DNA of 64,000 bases. It comes from Ridgeia piscesae (Eukaryota; Annelida; Polychaeta; Sabellida; Siboglinidae). The position numbers and the translations under genes were made by a program. Shown here piece after piece: positions 35,759 through 62,040 of the stretch. The stretch lies in contig JAODUO010000081.1 of NCBI GenBank assembly GCA_025642075.2, forward strand, positions 290,001-354,000, in the 5' to 3' direction. A model generated the notes under the pieces. The model was not told the DNA's origin and did not search any database. It was given only the letters and a program-made list of their open reading frames with translations. Numbering within the stretch: position 1 is the stretch's first letter; each line of letters begins with the position of its first letter.

Positions 35759-37644
35759 TCAATAGATCATATATGAAGGCACTTGATACATCTCATAGGC
35801 AAAGTCCTGACTGTGGTTGGAGTCGTAATACAAACCAATGTAATCAACCTCGAGGTTGAAGGGGCCATTATAGGCATCAGCCAACGTGATTCCAACGTAT
35901 GATATTCTGTCCAACTGCATCTTCTCCTGCTTGTCCTGGATGCGACCCTTGGCTGCCAGGTAGAACTTGGAGAACGGGATCTGGAAGTGGACAGTGTGGT
36001 TGATAACTGTTAGTGGACAACTTGGCATTATGGTCACAACAGTTATCAGATATTCTAAAAGGACAGCATTTTGCAGGAGGATCTAGGTCAGCATTTTATA
36101 ATTTACAGTAAAGTAAAAAAGTAGAGGACGATATGTGGCACTTAATAGAAGCTACAATGACAGGTAAAATTCTGAACATGTTTCCACGTGTAAACAGAAA
36201 TGAAATGAGGAAATGTCAAACCAGTTTTTATTGTGGGCCATTGTGACTGGCCTACCATTACGCACCTTTGCGGTCTGCCAGTAGGGGCCGCCACGTGTGA
36301 ACAGAGGATATGTATACTGGTCGTTCCACGTCAAATCATAATACCGGTGCATACCAATGACCACTTGGTATGTGCGGCCGTCTCCCCGCACTCGCAACAG
36401 CAGATGTGTGTACCTCTCCCAGTTATAGGGGTCGTCGCGCTTGAATGACTTCTGTAATTTAAACAGTCCTTTTCACTTTTTTAATAGGACTTGTTAGTAA
36501 AGGCTGATAATCTGTTACAAATTTACAACTGTCTAATGTGTCTATGTGCATTTCTAATTGACTTCTTACTTTTTGTAATATAAAATAATCCTATTTGCTA
36601 TTTCTTTACCATCTAATAATTGCTAACAAATAAAATTAACATAAATAATAATACATTCTGGAATTACAATTTCAAGAACGGCCTGAAACATCAACCACAA
36701 AGCATAATGATAAAGCAATTTCTTTAGTGATGCCACAGCCACTAGCTGACACTCGGCATTACAACAAACCATGCAGAAATTATTTTAGAATGTTTTTTAA
36801 TTCTGATTACAAGTAAAAAAATTATCAAGATAATATAGTTCTTTGGTAAAATAAATTGTTATGGCAAAAAGCATATCATTGCATTTATCTGCTAGGGGTG
36901 GCATTTTTAGACAAATGAATTGCTCCAGTTAATTAAGTTAATAGTACATTATAGGCAAATTTGTTTTAGCTAATCATACCCCATGTGGCTTTTGAGAATA
37001 ATCAATGTCACACATTGTTAAACATTTTCGCTCAATACAACACTTTGCTAACCACGACATTGTTACTGTTGCTACATCAAATGCATACTCTGCACATTAT
37101 GGAAAAATCATAATGTGATTGCCTTATGTCGTTGTGATGAAATGTTACAGAAGCCAGACTCTTTGATAATGCCATCTTTTGGCACATTGGTGTCAAGTAC
37201 ACCTCGAAAGATGCCTTTCTTGTTCGCGCCAAGTGTAAACTCTGCCTTGCTGTTTCCCTCGTCGTGGTCATGGTCCCGCGTCACTATCCAGCTGTTGATA
37301 GTGTCCTTGTCATTGAACCTCCACACAACCTCGTAGTCTCCGTGTTGCTGATCCCACACCTCATCACACCTCATCTTCCGTATCCATTCCTGCTTCAACT
37401 TGCCCAGCTCTGGTCCCAGGTCTTTCACCTCCTCTTTCAGGCCCGCCAGGGTAGGGCGTTTCAGCTTCTTTGACGAGTAGCCGCTTTTGAAGTCTGACTC
37501 GAAGAAGAGACACCGGTTAGGCTGGATAGCAAGATGGTGACGCCGTGTCACCGACAGGATGCGTCTGCTCACACAACCTGTCACTTGCTTCAAGCACACA
37601 CCTGTCATTGACATTGTCACGGCTGCATGGCTCCTGGCAAACAT
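35759..37644 (-). CDS. NDUFAF1: Complex I intermediate-associated protein 30 (CIA30), 3 coding exons
   Basis: Mitochondrial chaperone that binds the membrane-arm intermediate during NADH dehydrogenase assembly. Exons: 37644-37123, 36451-36266 and 35980-35759, totalling 930 bp (309 aa plus TGA). Exon 1 has a basic N-terminus suited to mitochondrial import, then [19 protein letters not shown]. The CIA30 domain follows with [14 protein letters not shown] and FTRGGPYWQ in exon 2, and [14 protein letters not shown] and FNLEVDYIG in exon 3. The exon 1 donor is read as AAG|GCAATC (a GC-AG intron); this gives exactly the spacing expected in the family, eight residues between SGFC and the next conserved block. 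A GT donor at TTCT|GTAACA breaks the frame. Exons 2-3 come from duplication copy B. It is divergent from CHP1, with ATGs about 660 bp apart. Confidence 0.92.
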
Positions 37645-38306
37645 AACGGGAAAGACATCTGGTCAAAACTGATCGCTAGCATTCATTGCTCATATCGCTA
37701 TACATTGCTATCCGCCATTCACTGCTCCCTCCCATTCACTGTACCTAGGGACAGGCATTCACTATCCCGCAATGCCACTATCCCTGTCATCATCCCGGTA
37801 TTATCGCTCAATACACACCTGCTGCACCTTACAACGGTAATTATATTACCACATCCATTGCATCACAACATTATACTCAGCTAATTTATTACTACGCATT
37901 TAAAAACAGTTGCAGATTATATTAATGTTAATGTACAACAGTTTTAACGTGTCCACCTTTACCTAACCCTTGATCGGTTCTCGGTTTATCCGCTAGGTTG
38001 ATTCGCCTAGCGAATACATTTGGAACTGTTTCTAAGTCGCAGTACCTTGACCTTTGAACGTTTTAATAATAATTAATCGGTCTTAATTAGCACACACATG
38101 CTTGTATGTCTAGTTTATTTGAACAACATCAACGAAAAATTGCTGATGTGAAAAGCATGCCATTATAAAAACCCGGAAATAAGTAAAAATTACTTCCGGT
38201 TAAATGTTACGAGCGTTGAGAGTAAACGCGAATAAACTTTGGGTAAAGGTGAATATTACTTCATAAACGAAACACCGTTCTATTTGAGCTGAACACAAGA
38301 TTCGCA
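37645..38306. promoter_or_regulatory. Presumed bidirectional promoter of NDUFAF1 and CHP1
   Basis: The interval between divergent start codons contains imperfect short repeats (CATTCACTG, CATTGCT) near 37680-37760, next to NDUFAF1. A block near 38170-38220 with ACTTCCGG has ETS-type GGAA/TTCC cores on both strands. There is no clear TATA box for either gene. The regulatory role is inferred from layout. Confidence 0.45.
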
Positions 38307-41300
38307 ATGGGGTCCAAGGCATCTATTATGTTGCAGAATTCTGAAATTGAAGAGATTCAGAAGGATACATCTTGTAAGTGACCCTTCCAGGCTTTAACCT
38401 GACACTGAGACGAGTGACTGGCACTGTCGGCCAGTGGCAGTGTCGCTGAGAATAACATTGAATTTACATTGTTATGTGCCGTTGTCTCATTGATAATCTA
38501 TTTCACGAAAATGGCCACTGCTTTACAAATAAACTAATGTACGCATTGTCAGTGTAACTTTACACAGTTTAAATAAATTAAAACATTCTTGACCTCGCAA
38601 ACCGCTTAACCAGGGGTCAAAACGAATGACAGACTCGGCCCAGGCGGAGTTGTCTCGAGACAACTCGGCCCCACTGTGAGAGAACTCGGCCCCCTTCCAG
38701 AGACAACTTATATGATTATTATTATGATGACGGCTATAGATAGACGAATTCACATTGTCTGTGAGGAATATTATATGGCGGCTACTAGATATTGGTTAAT
38801 TCAGTAAATTGCATCCCCAAAAATTCTATATACATGGGCGATCTTTTACTTTCTGTTTTTGATGTAACCATTAATTAATAACGGTTTAATTTAGATACTT
38901 TTTAATTAGATAACGGTCAAGTTTTTTAAAGTTGTATATTGTTCTCTGGGAGAAGGAGTACTTTCTTACCTACGATATGTCTTGACTAACAGCCATAGGG
39001 CCTCTTGTCATACTATTTTCTTTTTAATTTAAAGAACATGTGCATAGGAAAAACAACAACACAGTTAAGCCAATGTTATCATCAACAACAATGGTAGGGT
39101 AGTAGAAAAACTGGAATTTCTCTCTCGATGCTTTATCTGGACAATTTATTGACCGTTCTTTAGGTAAACAAATAGTAAAACAGTCAACTAACTACTTCAC
39201 TTTACTTTATTGTCCTTAAAAAGGATATGCATTTTACAACTCATGATCCCATCTAAAATATATGGGATGGTCTCAACAAAATGCAAATGAATTTCCAGAT
39301 GTATACACTACAAGAACAATTCAACCGGGTGACATCAATATGACTCATTTAGCATTCAACATTCTAATGGCTCATTATATTATGTCAACAGTAATAACAA
39401 TAGTTAAATTAATAAATTTTGGCAAACTACAACAAAAGAATTGTAATATCATAGTAACAGTTCATGGACTTTAAAAACATGTACTTTTGTTATATTAGTA
39501 ACATTATTAAAAATCTTTTTGGTATGTAATTAAACCAACATACATTAGTTTTGGTCAATCATGACTAATGTTTTAAAATTTTAAATTTCCTTAAAAAACC
39601 TTCCCCCAATGTCAATAGTAGTTCGCTATGGTACTTATATAAATACACGGGCCGAGTAGTCTCTGGGAGGGTTTCTGCCCACCGTCAAAACGACCCCTGG
39701 CAGATGGTTTCGGGAAGCCAAAAATTAAACAATTTATTAATTAGAAATTCTTTATTTTATGCTATGCCACTTGACCTTTTCAATCTGCATGTTTTGGCCG
39801 TGCTTCAGCGATGCCAAGAAGTGATGTCACGCATGTCAGAGTTAACAGATCATGGCTACATTTCCATGCATTCAGTGCATGTATACAATGTTAGATTTTG
39901 GGTTGAAACGTACGAGCATCGGAATAAGTTCTTGTGTGATATTCTGATGTAATATTATAAAGTTATAAACACTAATCACCATAGAGGATCTAACAATTAT
40001 CTTACGATTCCACATGAATCCAAGTTTGTTGAAACAATTAAGTGGGACAAACTGGTGGTTTTGTTGCCTGAAGCAGTTTGGTGTCTTACCTTCCAGACTA
40101 ATTGTATTGAATGCAGCACACAGGAGAGAATCTACAGCAGTAAATACACATAGCAAACAGGTATATTCAGCTTCAGAAAGAAATGGTGTATATTCCATAA
40201 TATCATTATAATGTCGATCAATGAAGGAGCAGTTATAGAATACAATTATAACCATTTCAGTCAGCAAATTAAAATATGTCTGTCTCATTAGCTCACTTGG
40301 TAGATGGGTTAGCATGTTGAATTTCATTTTACAATCAAATGCAGTGACACCGTTTCAAACCTCATACAATTATTTCTTTTTCACACTTTTTCCCAAATCA
40401 TTGTTTCAAAATTTTTTTTTTTCAGCATAACATCTCGCTCGTTTTGACCTAAGAGCTAACATTGTAGTTGTTATACATGCACTGAATGCATGGAAAGGTA
40501 GCCATGATACAAGCATTCATGGAGTGTGGACTGAGCTGGACTCTGACATCACGATACCATGTGATCACCAAGCTAATCAAATCACAACTTTTTGTGGGAA
40601 TCATTACGTACATGGGCTTGAAATCGAATTGACATGTTTTTTCTGTGTTTTGTAATTTTGCCAAATGTTACATATAATATTAGACTTTGTGTACAGGGCC
40701 CTGTATATGGGTGTACATGGAAAAGCGATTTGTTCTTATTCCCCTTGACATCGATATTACAGGTACTTTGGTACTTCTGTAAAACCTGGACCTACCCATG
40801 GAGTACTTTGATTCCGTTGCAGAGAACTATATGTTTGTCTAAATGTGATACATCAGTGTATTTGTTGAGCACTTCCTTCAACATCATCCCAAGACCGAGG
40901 CATATTTATCATTTCATGTTACAAAAATATTCCACCCAAGAATACTTTAGAAGGCCAGACCGGAGGCAGTTCTGGAATTGGATTCAATAGCTGATTCCAT
41001 TTCCAGAAGTATATATGAGGATTGTTATTTAAGAACTTGTACCTTTACCTTTTTCATGTTTCAGTTTCACAGAATCAGATAGTCCGACTGTACAGCCGAT
41101 TCACTTCCCTGGACAAAACTAACAAAGGTTATTTAGGGTATGTCAATGTCATTGTTATATTCATCAGCGTTTCAACCATAGGTCTAAAATATCTAAGAAA
41201 TGTAGCAGTTTTTACATAATTATTGTTTGTGCTTACTTATACAGTGTAGGATGATTCCGTGGTATTCACTTTAGTGGGAGACAGGGCAGACAAAGACCTT

Positions 41301-44300
41301 TGACATGTCATATGTTTCTATATTTAGTATTCATGATAGAAATGTAACTATAACATACACTATGAGAGATATGCCAAAAAAACTTGCATAAATATTAATT
41401 GATATGGCCAATGCAGAGGTACATATAACTACTGATACATATCAGCATGACATGAAACGGTGCCATCATAATATGTAGGTTATGATGGTGTACCTTAACA
41501 TAATGTTCTGTGTGTTTTAACAGGCGTGATGACTTTCTGCGAATACCAGAGTTGGCCATCAACCCGCTGGGAGACAGAATTGTACACTCATTTTTTACAG
41601 AAGGGTAAGTGGTGGACGAGGACCCGCTGGTTGACAGGAGACATGCATGGTGACATAACGGATCAGTCATGTTACTGGCTACATAAAATCCTGATAAAAT
41701 TAGTAAAACACGTTTAGGCTGGAAGAAATTACAACACATAGGAATTATAAAACCAAAATGATAGCCTGTTGAATGTATGTAAGATTCATTATAGTCATTG
41801 GTTGGCTGTAGCCTGACCATAGATGGCTGACCATAGATGGGTGACCGTAGATGAGCTGTTTTAATATGGCCTCAATGTGCATTATGTATCATCTTAGAAT
41901 GTTAATGTCTGATATCAGACAAACTAATGTGTTTGGGGGATCAGAGGCTGTCTGTTTCACCTGGCATCAGACATTAATATTTTATCCTTCGGACTGGTAC
42001 TGTAAATATATCAATGTCATCAAATCAATGTTTACAAAGGTTCATATAACAGGTTAGGGTGGTGGGCTGAAGCAGATGAAAGTATTTTTTTTATATTGGA
42101 TGTAAACATTCTGTGATGATCCCTGGGTGATGACAGGTATGTTTCAATGTTTGTCTGCCTAGATGAATCTTGACCCTGAGAAGTGAGATTGGCCGTTGTG
42201 TAATTTTTGCTGGTTTTAGTGTGTGTTTTTATCATTGATCCATGAAGTTGTGTGCTCCTTACAGAAGTGAAGATGGTGTCAACTTCCGCCAGTTCATGCG
42301 GACATTGGCAAAATTCCGGCCCATCAAAGAACATCAAGCCAACCAACTAAACAGTCGAGAAGCAAAGCTGAAGTGTAAGTTGGCCATCTGTCACTGTCAG
42401 TCACTTTTAAACTAATTGTCACCATTTCAACCACCAGTGGCAGGCTTTATTTGGGCCTGGCCAGATGAGTGAGGTGGCAACGCATGACTCAGTCGGCAGC
42501 CATCCTTATCTTGCACTTGACCAGTGGATGCAGATTGGGTACATATGGCACAGCTCCATCTGGCAAGCAGAGGGAGAACAAAACTATTCCCTGGTGAAGA
42601 CTGCCAGTGGTGGTTGAAATGGTGAAATTGAGTTAAAATGTTTATTTCACAACATAAAGAGAAATGGTTAAATAATGAAACTGCATTTGAAAGTGTTCAC
42701 CTAAAATGTTTTATGTTTGAAATGTGTCCTGTTTCCTTATCTAAGCATTGTTTTTGGGTGTGTTATTTCTAGTTGCTTTCAACATGTATGACTTGGATGG
42801 AGACAACATGATTTCACGGGAGGAACTTCTGTCAGTGCTACACATGATGGTTGGAGCCAACATCTCAGAGGAACAGGCGAGTAGCAGCAATTAAAAATAA
42901 CACAAGTGACCCTGCTGGGTGGTCCAGACTTTGTTCTAGTGGTAAATACATTAGTAACATCACAGACTGTGTTTGAACTTTGTGATAATTTATGATAACT
43001 GTAATAATATCCATTTATTGGTGTACAAACATTAATACATAAACACCTAGTGTAATAGTATAGCTGTGTGCAGTATGCTGACAAAGTCTCTTCGTGTGTG
43101 CAGCTGGGAAGTATTGCAGACAGAACCATTGCGGAGGCCGACACAGACGGTGATGGCCTCATTGCATTTGACGAGTTTGTCAAAGTAAGTATCATTTTAT
43201 ACTTGAAGTATCTCCATACTTTTTTTTTAATGTAATTTACATTTTTAGACAAATAAACTGGATCTCAGTTTTTTGTGTGGACAAAACCCTCCATTAGTTT
43301 TGCTTATATAGATGAAATTGTGTATATGATCTAGTCCCAGGGCACTGGTTTGTAGACTAATTTTTTTTCAAAATTTGTCCATTTGGTGAAGATCTTGCAG
43401 AGGCCTCAGTTTCAAAATAGTATCGGCCAGCATTGTGTACATATCTAGAGCTGTCACGTTTACCATGGATGGCTCTGTATGTCGGTCAGTTCAAATGTTG
43501 CACAAGAGCTACATAAGTTATTACCATAAAACCATAATTTATCTTAAAAAGTTATATTGGCAGCTTCAGAATAAGAGTGATGTTATGTTCAAACGAACAC
43601 GACAGAGTAGTGCAATATGTATGGTGCCAACTTCCCATATTTGTCGTACCAAGTTCAATATTCAACACTTAATTGCCCCAGGGAAGGAAAATGCCTCTTT
43701 CAGGACACAATGCACAAGAGTGCAGCAATTCGTATTTATCTTGAGATGTTTACGTCCTAGTGGTTAAGTCCGTACTCAGCAGGTAATTGGGTGTGTCCTT
43801 TTTATCTTGAGATGTTTCCGTCCTAGTGGTTAAGTCCGTATTCAGCAGATAATTGGGTGTGTCCTATTTATCTTGAGATGTTTACGTCCTAGTGGTTAAG
43901 TCCGTACTCAGCAGGTAATTGGGTGTGTCCTATTTATCTTGAGATGTTTACGTCCTAGTGGTTAAGTCCGTACTCAGCAGGTAATTGGGTGTGTCCTATT
44001 TATCTTGAGATGTTTACGTCCTAGTGGTTAAGTCCGTATCACAGGAATGGGTGTTCCTATTTATCTTGAGATGTTTACGTCCTAGTGGTTAAGTCCGTAC
44101 TCAGCAGGTAATTGGGTGTGTCCTATTTATCTTGAGATGTTTACGTCCTAGTGGTTAAGTCCGTACTCAGCAGGTAATTGGGTGTGTCCTATTTATCTTG
44201 AGATGTTTACGTCCTAGTGGTTAAGTCCGTACTCAGCAGGTAATTGGGTGTGTCCTATTTATCTTGAGATGTTTACGTCCTAGTGGTTAAGTCCGTACTC

Positions 44301-44380
44301 AGGTAATTGGGTGAGTTCTGCTTCAGGTGATGGAACACGTGGACATAGAACAAAAGATGAGCATCCGTTTCCTCAACTAG
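38307..44380 (+). CDS. CHP1: Calcineurin B homologous protein (EF-hand), 7 coding exons
   Basis: Cytosolic EF-hand protein that, in characterised animals, binds Na+/H+ exchangers and calcineurin and acts in trafficking. Exons: 38307-38373, 41065-41137, 41524-41604, 42265-42374, 42773-42876, 43104-43184 and 44327-44380; 570 bp, 189 aa. The N-terminus MGSKAS fits N-myristoylation at Gly2. RLYSRFTSLDK and IPELAINPLGDR are family hallmarks. EF-hands 3 (loop residues 117-128, DLDGDNMISREE) and 4 (158-169, DTDGDGLIAFDE) keep all calcium ligands; EF1 and EF2 are degenerate, as in the family. The end, EQKMSIRFLN, matches the CHP C-terminus. The linker before EF3 is about six residues shorter than in human CHP1. 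The exon 5 donor is CAG|GCGAGT, a GC-AG intron. Intron 1 (2.7 kb) contains several transposon remnants. Confidence 0.94.
38611..39699. mobile_element. Candidate DNA transposon with CAGGGGTC ends
   Basis: CAGGGGTCAAAACGA at 38611 and, inverted, GACCCCTG ending at 39699 form short terminal inverted repeats. ACTCGGCCC/GGGCCGAGT words lie near both ends. No matching target-site duplication was found and there is no transposase frame. It lies in CHP1 intron 1. The boundaries are tentative. Confidence 0.4.
39785..40575. mobile_element. Foldback-like element with long inverted-repeat arms
   Basis: The left arm (about 39840-39920: TCATGGCTAC, TTTCCATGCATTCAGTGCAT, CAATGTTAG) recurs inverted at about 40440-40530 with a few mismatches and small indels. 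The roughly 75-110 bp arms would pair around a loop of about 500 bp. The loop contains the tRNA-like SINE at 40285. No protein frame was recognised. Confidence 0.6.
40285..40420 (+). mobile_element. tRNA-derived SINE-like element
   Basis: TTAGCTCACTTGGTAGATGG resembles a pol III A box in a tRNA 5' half, and GTTTCAAACCTC about 75 bp later resembles a B box. A T-rich tail follows at about 40410. The spacing fits a tRNA-type promoter, but the stem pairs are not conserved, so it is not a functional tRNA gene. Confidence 0.5.
41815..41862. repeat. 18-bp tandem repeat, 3 copies
   Basis: GACCATAGATGGCT-type units in CHP1 intron 3, each with one or two changes. Confidence 0.75.
43740..44312. repeat. 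66-bp minisatellite in CHP1 intron 6, about 8.7 copies
   Basis: The unit contains ATCTTGAGATGTTTACG, CCTAGTGGTTAAGTCCG and CAGCAGGTAATTGGG. The array ends about 15 bp upstream of the exon 7 acceptor. CCTAGTGGTTAAG resembles the A box of a tRNA-type SINE. Confidence 0.93.
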
Positions 44381-46413
44381 AGAGCTGATGTCTCAACACA
44401 ACGACTGCTGTGATATCTCTGCCCAGTGGTGCCCCCTGTTGGAGGCTCCATGTACTGCCCAGGTCACCGCCATGACAAATCTTTTCTGTGTCAGCTGGAG
44501 GCTGTGTCAGATTTAGCTGCATTTACTTGCTTCATGAGATGTAATATATTGGCAATTAACTTGGCAAATAACCAACTTTTCACTAGTAAATATATGACAT
44601 AGTAAGAGAACAAACAGAGCAGTGGACTGTTGGAGTCTGTTGTCATTTGGAAATGAGCTGATCTGTGAATGTGAAGTTTGCATTCTGAGTACGATCTTAT
44701 TTTACTTTTGATAATGAGCCATGAACATGAACAACCTTTTTCAGTGATAATTTATAAGCTTCCATGTCAACATGGCATCTAGAGCTAGCTTTGAACAAAT
44801 AAGAAAATATTAGATAGTAGCTAAATCTTGGTTTAATATATTATTGCATGGTGTATTCATTTATAAATTGAGAACACTTTGAACAGCTGATAATGCAGAC
44901 ATTACCTGTGATCTATCGGTACCTCATATTGTACTCAATCAGACGTTCAATGGACATTATACATGTAGGTAACCATTTATTATTTCTATTGTTTTATTAT
45001 ACTAACATTGTACAGCCAAATGTTTGCATGCACCATATCTGAATCAGTAATGTTTGTGATGTGTTTTTGAAATTTGTATAGTTCCTACATACAAATGGTG
45101 AGGTACTAATCTGCACAATGCAGGACATGCATTATTTCAGTAAATTCAGTTAGACTGGAGTGATGATTTTATTATTGCCTGCTGTGTTGAGGTAACAAAA
45201 ATATACGCACATTTGCACATACAGTTGTGGTTATTGGTGGAAACTAAAGTAAATCTGTGTTGCCAAAATAAGGACACTACCAGGAAGATTTAAATCTACC
45301 TACTTGAAACGGAATTAGACATCTACTGTGTGTTGTTTTTATGTGTACATAGATATAAGGTTTTGATTTGGAAGGGACGGCAGTAGCATCATGAACAGCA
45401 ACAAATTCACAATTAGATTGGTAGCTGTTTGCTATTGACACCCAGAATGAAATCATGAGCAGATATAAAATGTGCATGGTTTTATTGTGTGCTATGTAAT
45501 ACATACTGTTAACATTCTACATTTAAAATTTCAGGTGAAATGCATTTAAGCTTCTCTGTAGTTATTTATTTGGTATTGGGTATTGTTAGCATTATCAATA
45601 TAATGTATTTTGTTGAAATAAAATAAACAAATCACAAATGTTGAATGTACATGTATTGTTGTAAAATAACGAGAACCACGCATACAATGTTTGTACTGCA
45701 CTAATGACTGAATATATATATGTATATAAGTACAGATTACAATCATTACACCATTCATACAACTTTCTTTTCCCGCCAGTTCATGTTGAGTAAATGAGTA
45801 GATTCAGCTAGACATCCACAAACATCCATTACATAATAAATACAGAATGTTAACATTTCACTATAAATGTTAAGTGATGATTTCCTAGAGATGCAGCCAA
45901 CTTTTGTACGACACTAGCGAACTGGAAATGTAACATTAACAATCAGAACTGCTAAATACACAGTGCAGTTTACATACATTTGTGATATTGCAAAGAATGA
46001 AAAAAGACATACAAGCATTAAACTGATGCTGTAGTTATGTCAACAGAACTTGATATTTGACCATATTCATAAATAAAAAAGGGCAAACTTCTAAATATGC
46101 CAATGCATTATTTCCTTTGAAGTCCAAGATCACTGCACAAATCTCCACCAAAGCCTTGACATAATAGCATTTCACTCTAGGTACATAACATTGTACAATC
46201 AGAAAGGTTATTTGTAAGATCATGCTGCAATGCAGCCCTGTTCTAAGCATAGCACCATCCAGATTTCAATGAAACGCTGCTAAATTACAAGTGCACATTT
46301 CTGTGCTAGTAAAAGGCAGACAGTTTTACCCAGATTCACAATTAATTAAACTGCATGATACATGCATGTTCACTGCGAGATAGTAATTTCCCAGTATCTG
46401 CTGCGAGATGTTC
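44381..46413. other. CHP1 and SEC23 3' regions (tail-to-tail); no gene seen
   Basis: AT-rich sequence between two converging stop codons. AATAAAATAAA near 45618 could serve CHP1 as a poly(A) signal. Nothing with coding character was found. Confidence 0.5.
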
Positions 46414-61944
<15,531 letters not shown>

Positions 61945-62040
61945 TTGAGCCAGTTGGCCTAGCGGTTTACCCACAATACAATTTGATGCAATAACGCCGT
62001 CTAGCGGATCACGTTTCTTCATTTTGGGTTCGTATAAAAC
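61945..62040 (+). mobile_element. tRNA-like SINE remnant
   Basis: GTTGGCCTAGCGGTTTACCC resembles an A box and GGGTTCGTATAA, about 75 bp on, a B box. The first motif recalls CCTAGTGGTTAAG in the CHP1 66-bp minisatellite. There is no tRNA fold. Confidence 0.35.

Larger units (their letters stand above)
30717..36826. repeat. Segmental duplication, copy B (about 6 kb)
   Basis: Counterpart of 24700-30695. The offset is 6062 bp at the start and 6054 bp near 35760 because of small indels. It contains GNPNAT1 exons 3-6 (orphan) and the NDUFAF1 exons 2-3 that join to the only exon 1. Confidence 0.93.

Noticed and set aside
37140..37152. GT donor TTCT|GTAACA for NDUFAF1 exon 1
   Set aside because: It joins out of phase to exon 2 and would remove eight residues that the family has. 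The GC donor 20-odd bp downstream fits both phase and length.
40285..40420. Functional tRNA gene
   Set aside because: A- and B-box-like words are present, but acceptor, D and anticodon stems do not pair; it is better read as a SINE remnant.
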